Assembly (NCBI RefSeq): GCF_037892605.1
Contig: NZ_JBBKTU010000001.1
Span: 3,472,001 to 3,536,000 of the forward strand
Direction of reading: 5' to 3'
Length of the DNA stretch: 64,000 nucleotides
From: Lacibacter sp. H407
GTDB taxonomy: Bacteria; Bacteroidota; Bacteroidia; Chitinophagales; Chitinophagaceae
The notes beneath the pieces were generated by a model. It was not told the origin of the DNA. It ran no database searches and worked only from the letters and a program-made list of their open reading frames with translations. Position 1 is the first letter of the stretch; each line of letters begins with the position of its first letter. Of this stretch, positions 54,673 to 63,736 are shown in pieces. The position numbers and the translations under genes were made by a program.

Positions 54673-55404
54673 ATGAAAAATTACATTGGAGCAGCCATCA
54701 TCGGTATTGCCATTATTGCCGGACTCTGGATCGTTGGGAATGCTTATAAATACAAATTTAAATCAACTGAAACAATTACAGTTACAGGATTGGCCGAAAT
54801 TGATTTCAGCAGCGATCTTATTGTGTGGAGCGGATCTTTTAACCGTTATGGATTTGAACTCAAAACAGCGTATGCTACGTTGAAACAGGACGAAGCAGCT
54901 ATCAAAGCCTATCTCAACGGTCGTGGTATACCCGATAGCAATATTGTTTTCTCCTCCGTGAACATCAGTAAAAATTATCAACGCCGGTACGATGATAAAG
55001 GCAATGAAATAAGTGTTGAGTTCTCCGGCTATACACTTACCGGTAAAGTACGGGTTGAATCAAAAGACATTGTAAAAGTTGAAAAGCTTTCACGTGAAAT
55101 AACGGAGTTGTTAGAAAAGGGAATTGAATTAAACTCCAACGTGCCCGAGTATTATTATACCAAACTCAATGAAATAAAGATCGATTTGTTGGCCAAGGCC
55201 AGTGAAGATGCAAAAACAAGAGCCGAAACCATTGCAAAAAACAGCGGCGGTTCATTAGGCGGAATAAAAAAAGCAACGATGGGCGTTTTCCTGATCACCG
55301 GTAAAAATGCAAACGAAGATTACAGCTATGGCGGTGCGTTCAATACATCCAGCAAAGAAAAAACAGCGTCGATCACATTGAAAGTTGATTATTTGGCCGA
55401 TTGA
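54673..55404 (+). CDS. SIMPL (DUF541) domain protein, membrane anchored
   Basis: The protein has 243 residues. An N-terminal membrane segment (about 4-24, uncleaved or signal) is followed by the SIMPL domain: TITVTGLAEIDFSSDLIVWS, AIKAYLNGRGIPDSNIVFSS, then AKASEDAKTRAETIAKNSGG and a final strand KTASITLKVDYLAD. SIMPL/DUF541 proteins include periplasmic oxidative-stress-related proteins of unclear mechanism. Its last 16 bases overlap the convergent prsW gene. Confidence 0.92.
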   Translation: MKNYIGAAIIGIAIIAGLWIVGNAYKYKFKSTETITVTGLAEIDFSSDLIVWSGSFNRYGFELKTAYATLKQDEAAIKAYLNGRGIPDSNIVFSSVNISKNYQRRYDDKGNEISVEFSGYTLTGKVRVESKDIVKVEKLSREITELLEKGIELNSNVPEYYYTKLNEIKIDLLAKASEDAKTRAETIAKNSGGSLGGIKKATMGVFLITGKNANEDYSYGGAFNTSSKEKTASITLKVDYLAD

Positions 55405-56114
55405 TTTCTCACTGAAAATAATTGCTCGGACGTGTCACGATGTTCCTTGATCGCTTTTCTCGATAGCCAAATCGCCACAATAAACGATACAACAGCTCCC
55501 ATAAACAACAGTCCATCGCTGAGGTATTGATTGATCGTTGTGTTGCCTTGCAGAAATAAAAAGAAATCGTAGGTGCCGTGAAAAAAAGCGGCCCAGAAAA
55601 TACCTGTAAACAAATAGAATTTCCGCTTCTCCGGTTTGAACTTTGCTTTCCCGGCATAATAGCCCATGATGATGGCAAACGTTGCATGTGCAGGTACACT
55701 CAAAAACATTCGTAGGATAGCAGTGCCCAATCCATGCTGCATTACATAGCCGATGTTTTCAACAGTTGCAAACCCCATCCCAACCATCACACTATACACA
55801 ATACCATCAAACGGTTCATCAAAACTCTTTTTTGGAAATGCATAAGAGCGAAGCATAATGTACTTACTCCATTCTTCACTCAGTCCTACGATCAAATAAG
55901 CAAACACAGCCGTATAGAAAATGCCTTCGCCCATGAACCGTTCAACAGGTTTTGTCGTTAATAGTTGAACGATGATAGCCGGAATTACACTGAGGCAGCC
56001 AAGAAAAAAGCAAACCAATAGGTTGAGATGCGGTTCACGGTTAAACCGGTCTTTCAAAAAAATATATAAACTGATGGCGATACCGGGAGCTATGGAAAGA
56101 GCGAGTAGCAGCAT
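55389..56114 (-). CDS. prsW: PrsW family intramembrane protease
   Basis: The protein has 241 residues and about seven membrane segments. The glutamic-type catalytic motif EExxK is E80-E81-W-S-K84 in IVGLSEEWSKYIML. The other motifs are FATVENIGYV, SVPAHATFAIIMGYYAG and FHGTYDFFLF. PrsW cleaves anti-sigma factors in Bacillus; here the substrate is unknown and no anti-sigma gene is nearby. It is convergent with the SIMPL gene, overlapping by 16 bases. The family call is firm. Confidence 0.93.
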   Translation of the reverse strand: MLLLALSIAPGIAISLYIFLKDRFNREPHLNLLVCFFLGCLSVIPAIIVQLLTTKPVERFMGEGIFYTAVFAYLIVGLSEEWSKYIMLRSYAFPKKSFDEPFDGIVYSVMVGMGFATVENIGYVMQHGLGTAILRMFLSVPAHATFAIIMGYYAGKAKFKPEKRKFYLFTGIFWAAFFHGTYDFFLFLQGNTTINQYLSDGLLFMGAVVSFIVAIWLSRKAIKEHRDTSEQLFSVRNQSAK

Positions 56115-56182
56115 AGAAAAAGAATTGATTAAAGATAATGGCTGAATGTGATTTTATTTAATGACTTCATTTATTTTTAAGT

Positions 56183-59002
56183 ATGAATCGTACACGATAT
56201 TGTTTAACGGTTGCCCTCGTGCTTATTGTTGCTACATCGAACGCTCAGATCTTTGGCGGCAATCCTCCCTCATTGAAATTTTACGAGTTGAACACCGATA
56301 CCGTTCGCATTATTTTTCCAAAGCTATTGGAGAAACAGGCGAGGGAAGCTGCCTGGCTATCGCATCAATTAGTAAAAGGTTCAACCGCTACACTTGGCAA
56401 TAAGCTGCGGAAGTTTAATGTGGTTTTGCAAAGTCAAACAACAGCATCCAATGCATATGTGGGTGCTGCACCCTGGCGCAGTGAATTTTATATGATGCCT
56501 GATCTGTCGAACCTCGGCAGCGGTGCTATTCCCTGGCATCAATATCTTTCGTTACATGAGTTCCGGCATACCGAACAGTTTTCAAATTTCAATCGAACCA
56601 TTCCAAAAATTGCTGGTTTCTTTTTTGGTCAGGAAGGACAGGCCGTTGCTATGAATCTGGCTGTACCCGATTGGTTTTGGGAAGGTGATGCGGTGTGGCA
56701 GGAAACCGTGAACAGTGAACAGGGAAGAGGCCGTTTACCGTTATTCTTTAATGCTTATCGATCGCTTTGGCTAGATGGGAAAAACTATTCGTATCAAAAA
56801 TTGCGTAACGGTTCACTGCGACACTTTGTACCCGATCATTACGATCTTGGTTATTTACTGGTGAGTTATGGACGTGAAAAATATGGAAACGATCTGTGGA
56901 CGAAAGTGAACAAAGATGCACTGGATTTTAAAGGATTGTTTTATCCTTATCAACAGGCAGTGAAACGTCATACCGGTATAAAGTATAAGCAGTTTGTAAA
57001 AGATGCATTCAACTGGTACAAAGATGAAATGAAAACAAGTGATGCCAAACCGTATCAAACGTTACAACCCATTACCAAGCCATCAAAAAACAATGTGGTG
57101 AGTTATCAATATCCGTTTGTGGAAGATGAGGGGTCAATCATTGCATTAAAGTCGGGCTACCGGCAAATACCGGTATGGGTACGGATCGATAGTAGTGGTA
57201 ATGAAAAGAAGCTTCGTGTAAAAGATATTGCCGACGACAGTTATTACAGTTATAAAAAAGGACAGGTTGTGTACACTGCTTTTGCAACAGATCCACGTTG
57301 GGGCTGGAAAACGTATTCCGAATTAAAAATATGGAACCCTACAATTGGAAAAGTTAAAAAGATCACATCCAAAACAAGGTTGTTCATGCCCGATCTTTCA
57401 CCCGATGCAGAAAAAGTAATTGCAGTGAATGCAGCAACCGATCAACAAACAAATCTTCAACTCATCGGCTTGTACGATTCAACCAATGTTGCATTGCCCA
57501 ACCCAAATCAATACATGTTTACGTATCCACGCTTTTCTGCCGATGGTGCATCAGTCATCAGTGCAGTAAGAAATGCAAAAGGGGAGATGGCATTGGTGCA
57601 AACAGAGCTTTCATCCAACAACGAACAAGTTTTGATTCCCTTCAGCAATGCATTGCTGGCCTACGTGCAGGTGGCAGGCGATACGGTTTTGTTTACATCG
57701 TCTCAAAATGGAACCGATGTGTTGTATTTGTTCGATACAAAACAGAAAACATTATTCAAAGCTGCACAATTGCCCAATGGTAATTATCAGGCCAGCTTCG
57801 ATGCAAGATCGCAAACACTCATCTGGCACTCATTTACAACCGATGGCAATATGCTACTCAAGCAGAAGTTGAGTGATGTACAATTGCAAAAAGAAAATGC
57901 TATTGCCCCATTGGCGGATCTGTATTTATCTCCCAAAACATATGCAGCGCCGGATCTGTTGAAAAATATTCAACCACTAACGGAAGAGATCAAACGCTAT
58001 CGTTCAGGATTGAACCTGTTCAATATTCACAGCTGGCGACCGTTTGCATCCGAACCTGATTACGGCATCACGTTCAGCAGTGAAAATATTCTCAATACGA
58101 TGGTGGGCGAATACACGTACACGTATAACCGGAACGAAGGCTATCATCAGGCAGCCGCAGCATTAGTGTACGCCGGTTTGTATCCGCAGTTGTTTGTTGG
58201 TGGTTCACAAACATGGGGCAGAAATTTTCAACTGAATCAGGATACGTCGATCACCTGGAATCAAACCAACCTGAATGCAGGGTTCACCATTCCTCTCAAC
58301 TTCACAAGTGGTGTGGCGTTTAAAAATCTTACCATTTCTTCATCATACAATACTGAGCAACTCAACTTCACCGGCATTGCTAAAAATATTTATCGTGATC
58401 AGCAATTCAATTATATCAGCAGTTCACTCAATTGGTCCATACAAAGTCAACAGGCACGGCAACAGATATTTCCGAAATGGGCACAAACGCTTTCTGTACG
58501 TTACCGGAGAACAACTGATGGTGTAAAAGGGAATCAATTTCAGATAAACGGCGGATTGTATGCACCGGGTTTCTTCCGCAATCACAGCATCGTGTTTTTT
58601 GCAACCGCTTTTTCACGGGATACATTACGTGGGTCTGTGTTCAGTAATAATTTCCCGTTTGCAAGAGGCTACAATGCCTTTAATAATCCACGGATGTGGC
58701 GCTTCAGCACCAATTATCATTTTCCTATTGCATATCCCGAGTTTGGCATAGCACAAATGGTTTATTTCTTACGGGTACGAGCAAATCTGTTTTACGATTA
58801 CACAGCTATAAAAAGTTTACGCACGGGCAATGTGTTCCCATTTGAATCTGTTGGGGCTGAATTGTTTTTTGATACACGACTGTGGAATACACAACCCTTT
58901 TCTCCGGGTATTCGTTATACCCGACTGTTGAGTGTTGACAAGCTTGGACTCAATCTTAGCAAGAACCAGTTTGAAATTATTTTGCCGTTGGATCTGTTTT
59001 AG
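56183..59002 (+). CDS. Exported peptidase-MA/beta-propeller/barrel fusion protein
   Basis: The protein has 939 residues with a signal peptide ending near SNAQ (residue 22). The N-terminal part carries a gluzincin site, H125-E126-F-R-H129 in SLHEFRHTEQF, with a downstream glutamate E167 in WFWEGDAVW, the arrangement of M1-like peptidase MA domains. The middle (about 285-610) has TolB/WD40-like strands (LSPDAEKVIAVNAA, PRFSADGASVISAVRNA). The last 300 residues are aromatic beta strands (RFSTNYHFPIAYPEFG, KNQFEIILPLDLF) ending in phenylalanine, as for an outer-membrane barrel. The three-part design is seen in Bacteroidota but is not characterised. Confidence 0.82.
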   Translation: MNRTRYCLTVALVLIVATSNAQIFGGNPPSLKFYELNTDTVRIIFPKLLEKQAREAAWLSHQLVKGSTATLGNKLRKFNVVLQSQTTASNAYVGAAPWRSEFYMMPDLSNLGSGAIPWHQYLSLHEFRHTEQFSNFNRTIPKIAGFFFGQEGQAVAMNLAVPDWFWEGDAVWQETVNSEQGRGRLPLFFNAYRSLWLDGKNYSYQKLRNGSLRHFVPDHYDLGYLLVSYGREKYGNDLWTKVNKDALDFKGLFYPYQQAVKRHTGIKYKQFVKDAFNWYKDEMKTSDAKPYQTLQPITKPSKNNVVSYQYPFVEDEGSIIALKSGYRQIPVWVRIDSSGNEKKLRVKDIADDSYYSYKKGQVVYTAFATDPRWGWKTYSELKIWNPTIGKVKKITSKTRLFMPDLSPDAEKVIAVNAATDQQTNLQLIGLYDSTNVALPNPNQYMFTYPRFSADGASVISAVRNAKGEMALVQTELSSNNEQVLIPFSNALLAYVQVAGDTVLFTSSQNGTDVLYLFDTKQKTLFKAAQLPNGNYQASFDARSQTLIWHSFTTDGNMLLKQKLSDVQLQKENAIAPLADLYLSPKTYAAPDLLKNIQPLTEEIKRYRSGLNLFNIHSWRPFASEPDYGITFSSENILNTMVGEYTYTYNRNEGYHQAAAALVYAGLYPQLFVGGSQTWGRNFQLNQDTSITWNQTNLNAGFTIPLNFTSGVAFKNLTISSSYNTEQLNFTGIAKNIYRDQQFNYISSSLNWSIQSQQARQQIFPKWAQTLSVRYRRTTDGVKGNQFQINGGLYAPGFFRNHSIVFFATAFSRDTLRGSVFSNNFPFARGYNAFNNPRMWRFSTNYHFPIAYPEFGIAQMVYFLRVRANLFYDYTAIKSLRTGNVFPFESVGAELFFDTRLWNTQPFSPGIRYTRLLSVDKLGLNLSKNQFEIILPLDLF

Positions 59003-59080
59003 GTTTGTATGGATATTGCTTACAACTGTTCGGTAGATTTCATGCAATCGTTTTCCCTATGGTTATATAGTGGGAATGAA

Positions 59081-59088
59081 TATATTTG
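59081..59088 (+). promoter_or_regulatory. -7 box of the nagB fusion gene
   Basis: TATATTTG matches TAnnTTTG exactly, 28 bp before the start codon at 59117. No clear -33 motif at the ideal distance. Confidence 0.45.
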
Positions 59089-59116
59089 TAGCTCTTAATT
59101 AAAAAATTTAAAAAGT

Positions 59117-61045
59117 ATGGCTAAGAAGGCTGCTTCCATCGATTTAATTGATAGTTTTGAGCGAATCCCAACCCGCATTTTCGAAAATGCAAAAGAAGGT
59201 TCAGCCTTTGCAGCACAGCAAATTGCCAATCTGATTCGTGAAAAGCAGGCAGCCAATCAACCTTGTGTGTTGGGACTGGCAACAGGTTCAACGCCTAAAT
59301 CGTTGTATGCGGAATTAGTGCGGTTGCATCGGGAAGAAGGCTTGAGTTTTAAAAATGTAATTGCGTTTAACCTCGATGAATATTATCCAATTGAGCGGGA
59401 TGCCATCCAAAGTTATCATCGCTTTATGAAGCAGCAGTTGTTTGATAAAATTGATATTGATCAAAGCAACTGTCATATACCCGATGGTACTACAGCAAAA
59501 GAAACCATCAAACAACATTGTGCTGCTTACGAACAAAAAATTGCGGATGTAGGTGGTGTTGATCTGCAAATACTCGGCATTGGCATTAACGGACATATCG
59601 GCTTTAACGAACCCGGCTCCAGCGTTTTTACTAAAACAAGATTAACTACACTTACTAATTCTACCCGTCTTGCCAACAGTTATGAATTTGCAAACATTAG
59701 TGCAGTGCCAAGGCTTGCTATCACGATGGGCATTGGTACAATTCTGAAAGCAAAGAAAATTATACTCATGGCGTGGGGGCCAACCAAAGCACCGGTTATT
59801 CAGCAATCGGTTGAAGGCGATGATACAGAACATGTGCCGGCATCGTTGTTACAGAATCACGATGATGTGATGTTTGTAATTGATGAAATGGCTGCGGCTG
59901 AGCTTACCCGTTATAAAAGTCCATGGCTCACAGGTGAGTGTGAATGGACGGAAAAGATGATCAAAAAAGCGGTGGTGAATATGTCGCTGAAATTAGGAAA
60001 GCCGGTGTTGAGCTTAACTAATACCGATTACAATGAGTTTGGTTTGGGCGATCTGTTGGTTGAAAAAGGCGATGCGTACGAAATTAATCTGCAGGTATAT
60101 TATATGTTGCGGGACAGTATCACAGGATGGCCCGGTGGTAAACCCAATGCGGTAATTCCAAATCATCCGGAACGCAGTACTCCATATCCCAAAAAAGTAA
60201 TTCTGTTTTCACCGCATCCCGATGATGATATTATTTCGATGGGGGGAACCTTTCAACGTTTACACGATCAGGGACATGAAGTGCATGTGGCCTATCAAAC
60301 AAGCGGAAACATTGCAGTTACCGATGAGTTTGTAACACGCTTTATGGATTTTGCTGTAGGCTTTGAAGATATGGTGGGATCGGATGCATCCAAATCAAGA
60401 AGTATATTGGCGGAAGCAAGAGGCTATCTGGAAAATAAAAAATCGAATCAGGTTGATACAGCTGAGATACGTGCTATTAAAGGATTGATCAGGCGTTGCG
60501 AAGCTGCGGCTACCTGTCGTTATGTTGGATTAAAAGAAGGACAATGGCATTTTCAAAATCTTCCGTTTTATGAAACCGGAACAGTTGAAAAAAATCCAAT
60601 GGGCGAAGAAGATGTAGAACTCACTGTTGCATTACTTCGAAAAATAAAACCACAACAAGTGTATTGTGCCGGCGATTTTGCTGATCCGCACGGGACGCAT
60701 TTGGTTTGTTTCAACGTAGTGCTTGAATCGCTGCGCAGAATAAAAGCAGATGGTGATGAATGGATCAACGATTGCTGGTTGTGGTTATACAAAGGAGCGT
60801 GGCAGGAGTGGAACATGGAAGAAATTGAAATGGCCATCCCAATGAGTCCAGAGCAAGTGATGAAAAAACGCTTTGGTATTTTTATTCATCAATCACAAAA
60901 AGATATGGTGCCGTTCCAGGGTAGCGATAGCCGTGAGTTCTGGCAACGTGCCGAAGAACGCAATGCTGCTACCGCCGATCTGTATGGTAAACTCGGCCTT
61001 ACTCAATATGCAGCCATGGAAGCATTTGTTCGCTGGCATTATTAA
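59117..61045 (+). CDS. nagB: Glucosamine-6-phosphate deaminase fused to PIG-L (LmbE) deacetylase domain
   Basis: The protein has 642 residues, the double-length form typical of Bacteroidota. The N-terminal half is NagB: LGLATGSTPKSLYAELVRLH, FNLDEYYPIERDAIQSYHRF (catalytic aspartate region) and GIGINGHIGFNEPGSS (active-site histidine). The C-terminal half from about 360 is a PIG-L zinc deacetylase: ILFSPHPDDDIISMGG and the DPHGTHLV histidines. NagB turns glucosamine-6-phosphate into fructose-6-phosphate and ammonia; the second domain could supply deacetylation. It is cytoplasmic and a monocistronic unit here. Confident for both domains. Confidence 0.96.
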   Translation: MAKKAASIDLIDSFERIPTRIFENAKEGSAFAAQQIANLIREKQAANQPCVLGLATGSTPKSLYAELVRLHREEGLSFKNVIAFNLDEYYPIERDAIQSYHRFMKQQLFDKIDIDQSNCHIPDGTTAKETIKQHCAAYEQKIADVGGVDLQILGIGINGHIGFNEPGSSVFTKTRLTTLTNSTRLANSYEFANISAVPRLAITMGIGTILKAKKIILMAWGPTKAPVIQQSVEGDDTEHVPASLLQNHDDVMFVIDEMAAAELTRYKSPWLTGECEWTEKMIKKAVVNMSLKLGKPVLSLTNTDYNEFGLGDLLVEKGDAYEINLQVYYMLRDSITGWPGGKPNAVIPNHPERSTPYPKKVILFSPHPDDDIISMGGTFQRLHDQGHEVHVAYQTSGNIAVTDEFVTRFMDFAVGFEDMVGSDASKSRSILAEARGYLENKKSNQVDTAEIRAIKGLIRRCEAAATCRYVGLKEGQWHFQNLPFYETGTVEKNPMGEEDVELTVALLRKIKPQQVYCAGDFADPHGTHLVCFNVVLESLRRIKADGDEWINDCWLWLYKGAWQEWNMEEIEMAIPMSPEQVMKKRFGIFIHQSQKDMVPFQGSDSREFWQRAEERNAATADLYGKLGLTQYAAMEAFVRWHY

Positions 61046-61082
61046 GAACTGTTGTTGCATTTTAAGTATCAATTTAATTGAG

Positions 61083-61114
61083 TTGAAAAGCAGTGCATAC
61101 AAAACCTATATTTG
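61083..61114 (+). promoter_or_regulatory. Predicted promoter of the YqaE/Pmp3 gene
   Basis: TTG at 61083-61085, a 21-bp spacer and TATATTTG at 61107-61114 (perfect TAnnTTTG). It is the best-formed promoter in the window; leader about 40 nt. Confidence 0.6.
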
Positions 61115-61159
61115 CATCCTGTTTGGCTTATATTTTGCTAACTAATTAAAAAACTGTTT

Positions 61160-61555
61160 ATGAAAAAACAAACATTACTATTCTTGTTTTTAGCTCTCTT
61201 TTTGTTTCAATCTGTAAACGTCCAGGCAATTGTTCCGGCTTCGGAAAAAGCCATGAAAGAAAATGTAACTAATGCAGTTGATGCGTTTAACGATCTTTCA
61301 AAAAAAGAAAAGAAACAACGTTTGAAAGAAGTAAAAAAACAAGTAAACACATTCAAACAAAACCAACGTCAGGGAAAAGCTGCAGATGAGCAAACCATTT
61401 TATTGGTGATCCTTGCTATCCTGTTGCCACCATTGGCGGTTTATCTGCACCAAAATGCGATCAACACAAAATTCTGGATCAGCCTTATCCTTACATTGCT
61501 GTTCTGGGTACCCGGTGTTATTTATGCGCTGTTGGTGGTGTTAGGTGTTGTATAA
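61160..61555 (+). CDS. YqaE/Pmp3 family membrane protein with exported N-terminal extension
   Basis: The protein has 131 residues. A signal peptide-like start (LFLFLALFLFQSVNVQA) precedes a lysine-rich helical segment (about 28-72, LSKKEKKQRLKEVKKQVNTF). The C-terminal 55 residues are the Pmp3 core of two membrane helices: LVILAILLPPLAVYLHQNAI and FWISLILTLLFWVPGVIYAL. Pmp3 proteins in fungi and plants are stress-induced and affect membrane potential. In Bacteroidota the extended form is common and uncharacterised. A strong terminator follows. Confidence 0.92.
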   Translation: MKKQTLLFLFLALFLFQSVNVQAIVPASEKAMKENVTNAVDAFNDLSKKEKKQRLKEVKKQVNTFKQNQRQGKAADEQTILLVILAILLPPLAVYLHQNAINTKFWISLILTLLFWVPGVIYALLVVLGVV

Positions 61556-61574
61556 TTTTTTACGATCTGTATTG

Positions 61575-61609
61575 AAAGAGCAAAGTGTTGACCGCTTTGC
61601 TCTTTTTTT
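61575..61609 (+). terminator. Rho-independent terminator after the YqaE/Pmp3 gene
   Basis: An 11-bp stem AAAGAGCAAAG/CTTTGCTCTTT with a 9-nt loop is followed by a T-run. Confidence 0.9.
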
Positions 61610-61633
61610 GTGGCATACTTATTTCTCGACCAT

Positions 61634-61660
61634 CTCTGTGTGCTTATAATTCACACAGAG
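61634..61660. repeat. Intergenic inverted repeat
   Basis: CTCTGTGTG and CACACAGAG, a perfect 9-bp pair 9 bases apart, lie between the Pmp3 terminator and the LVIVD cluster. There is no T-tract, so terminator function is doubtful. Confidence 0.4.
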
Positions 61661-61760
61661 GGCAAAAACGACCTGCATCTAAAAAAGATTGCCATTAGGT
61701 TCGTTTCAATGCAGCGATATTTACTTTTTAAGACTCAATGATTAAGGTAAACCACTTTTT

Positions 61761-62291
61761 ATGAGAAATATCACCTGTCTGGTCTCGCTTTTTCTGCTGC
61801 TGCAAAGCTGCGATCCACTTGTATCCGGCGTTTCGAATGGCTCGCAACAAGCCTATGTACCAGTGTACATGAAGCCTGAAAATCTTACAGCCATCTCTAT
61901 ACAATCAGCTAAAGCAATTACAAAACCCGGAAAAGTATATGTGAAAGGTAATTTGCTGCTGCAGAACGATGTGAACACCGGCGTTCATCTGATCGATATC
62001 AGCAACCCTGCGCAACCGGTAAAACTTGCGTTTCTCAACGTTCCGTTCAGTACTGAAATTTCCATCAAGGATAATTTTTTGTACGTCAATAATTTTAATG
62101 ATCTGCTGGTGTTCAACATCAGCAATCCTTCCAGTCCATCGTTGGTAAAGCGACTGGAAGATGTGTTTCCCTATCACAACAATGAATACCCTCCGGTGAG
62201 TAATACGTATTTTGAATGTGTTGACCCATCGAAAGGAATTGTTGTTGACTGGAAATTGGCAACCGTAACTGATCCTAAATGCAGACGCTAA
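61761..62291 (+). CDS. LVIVD-repeat lipoprotein 1
   Basis: The protein has 176 residues with a lipoprotein signal ending LLLQSC (cysteine 17). The mature part has LVIVD-type propeller units: GVHLIDISNPAQPVKLAFLN and LLVFNISNPSSPSLVKRLED, separated by KDNFLYVNNFND. Such repeats (about 40 residues) make beta-propellers of unknown function. It ends about 12 bp before the likely start of the second LVIVD lipoprotein, so the two are translated together. Confidence 0.85.
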   Translation: MRNITCLVSLFLLLQSCDPLVSGVSNGSQQAYVPVYMKPENLTAISIQSAKAITKPGKVYVKGNLLLQNDVNTGVHLIDISNPAQPVKLAFLNVPFSTEISIKDNFLYVNNFNDLLVFNISNPSSPSLVKRLEDVFPYHNNEYPPVSNTYFECVDPSKGIVVDWKLATVTDPKCRR

Positions 62292-62302
62292 AACTGACAC
62301 CT

Positions 62303-63064
62303 ATGTACAAGAATAAACTCACTATTATTTATCTCGTAGTTGTATCCGTTTTATTTCTTCATTGCTCGAAAGAAAGTAATAATTCATTTGCAGGCGGAGG
62401 TCAAACAGGGCAGGGCGGTTCGCTGGCCCGTTTTGCAGTGGTCGGCAATTATATGTATGCAGTTGATAAGGAAAACCTGCGTGTGTTCTCTTTAGTGAAT
62501 GCAGCTTCTCCGCAACTCATCAAAACAACCAAAGTAGGTTTTGAAATTGAAACGATCTATCCTTTCAAAGACAAATTGTTTATTGGCAGCACCAGTGTTG
62601 TGCATATATTTTCAATTGCCAATCCGGAGAATCCGGAAAAGTTAAGCCAGGCTGTTTCGCCAACTGTTCTTCGTCGTTGTGATCCTGTTGTTGCAAAAGA
62701 TACGGTAGCCTATGCCACACTGCGAGTAAATGCTGAATGTGGTGGTGTACAAAGTATCCTTGCCGTTTATGATGTAAAAGATATTTTAAATCCCATTCAA
62801 CGGAAGGCACTTTTTGTAAGTGAACCTTACGGCTTGGGTTATAAAGACAATGTACTGTATGTGTGCGACCGGCAAGTGGGTTTGCGTGTGTACGATATTT
62901 CGAATGCATACGATCCTGTGCAGATCAAGGTGGTCAATAACGGCAATTGGTTTATAGATGTGATACCGTACAACAATGTATTGATCTGCTGGACACAAAC
63001 CGGTTCCACCCTTTACGATATTACCGATAACCGTAACCCTGTTCTTTTAGCTTCTATCCAATAA
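62303..63064 (+). CDS. LVIVD-repeat lipoprotein 2
   Basis: I start at the ATG at 62303; an in-frame ATG at 62279 overlaps the previous gene by 13 bases and is a real alternative. The protein has about 253 residues. The lipoprotein signal ends FLHC (cysteine 21, weak lipobox). LVIVD units include SLARFAVVGNYMYAVDKENL, RVFSLVNAASPQLIKTTKVG, VVHIFSIANPENPEKLSQA and GLRVYDISNAYDPVQIKVV. It is part of a tight three-gene operon with lipoprotein 1 and the barrel gene 6 bp downstream. Confidence 0.85.
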   Translation: MYKNKLTIIYLVVVSVLFLHCSKESNNSFAGGGQTGQGGSLARFAVVGNYMYAVDKENLRVFSLVNAASPQLIKTTKVGFEIETIYPFKDKLFIGSTSVVHIFSIANPENPEKLSQAVSPTVLRRCDPVVAKDTVAYATLRVNAECGGVQSILAVYDVKDILNPIQRKALFVSEPYGLGYKDNVLYVCDRQVGLRVYDISNAYDPVQIKVVNNGNWFIDVIPYNNVLICWTQTGSTLYDITDNRNPVLLASIQ

Positions 63065-63070
63065 TACCAG

Positions 63071-63736
63071 ATGAAGAAACTCTTTGTTACCGTAACCGGT
63101 TGCCTTTTATTGTTTGTTGCGTTTGCACAAAAAGATACGGTTATAAAAAACAGTTACAAACAACAATTGCGTCTGCAACCGCTTGCATTGTTCGATCCGT
63201 TTGAATCGAGTGTGCGGCTGGGTATGGATGTGATGCTGAAACCAAGATTTGCTGTTGGTGCTGATGTGTCGGTTTATTTTGCTGCCGACGGCTATACGAA
63301 ACCGTTAGCCGGATTTGCCATTGCTCCGTTTGCCCGCTGGTATATGAATAACCGGCACAGTGCATTTTTTGAAGCAGGGGCTATGTACAAACATACCGAA
63401 CGTAAAGAAGAAGCATGGCTGGGCATGGATTGTGTAAACGGCGTACCTGCTTATGAAAAATTTGATACCTATAAACGGGTGAAGGATGTAGTGGATCTGA
63501 GCTTTCGCATCGGCATGCGTGAACCCTTGTTTGGTTCGCCCAACTGGGGTTATGAAATGTTTATTGGCCTCGGGGCCCGTTATAAAATGTTTTCCATTAA
63601 ACATCGTGAGGCCAATAGCTGTTTGCCACCGGAAGGCATTGATGCCATTGGTTTTTTTGGAAATAATGTAAATCCCGATAATTATGCATTCTTTTCTGTG
63701 CCGATGGGGATACGGTTAACGAGGAAGTTGAAGTGA
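63071..63736 (+). CDS. Outer-membrane beta-barrel protein of the LVIVD operon
   Basis: The protein has 221 residues with a signal peptide ending near VAFAQ (residue 20). Alternating strands RLQPLALFDPFESSVRLGMD, PFARWYMNNRHSAFFEAGAM and YEMFIGLGARYKMFSIKHRE look like a small barrel, and the last strand is SVPMGIRLTRKL. It begins 6 bp after LVIVD lipoprotein 2, so the three gene products probably work at the same outer-membrane site. No named family recognised. Confidence 0.75.
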   Translation: MKKLFVTVTGCLLLFVAFAQKDTVIKNSYKQQLRLQPLALFDPFESSVRLGMDVMLKPRFAVGADVSVYFAADGYTKPLAGFAIAPFARWYMNNRHSAFFEAGAMYKHTERKEEAWLGMDCVNGVPAYEKFDTYKRVKDVVDLSFRIGMREPLFGSPNWGYEMFIGLGARYKMFSIKHREANSCLPPEGIDAIGFFGNNVNPDNYAFFSVPMGIRLTRKLK

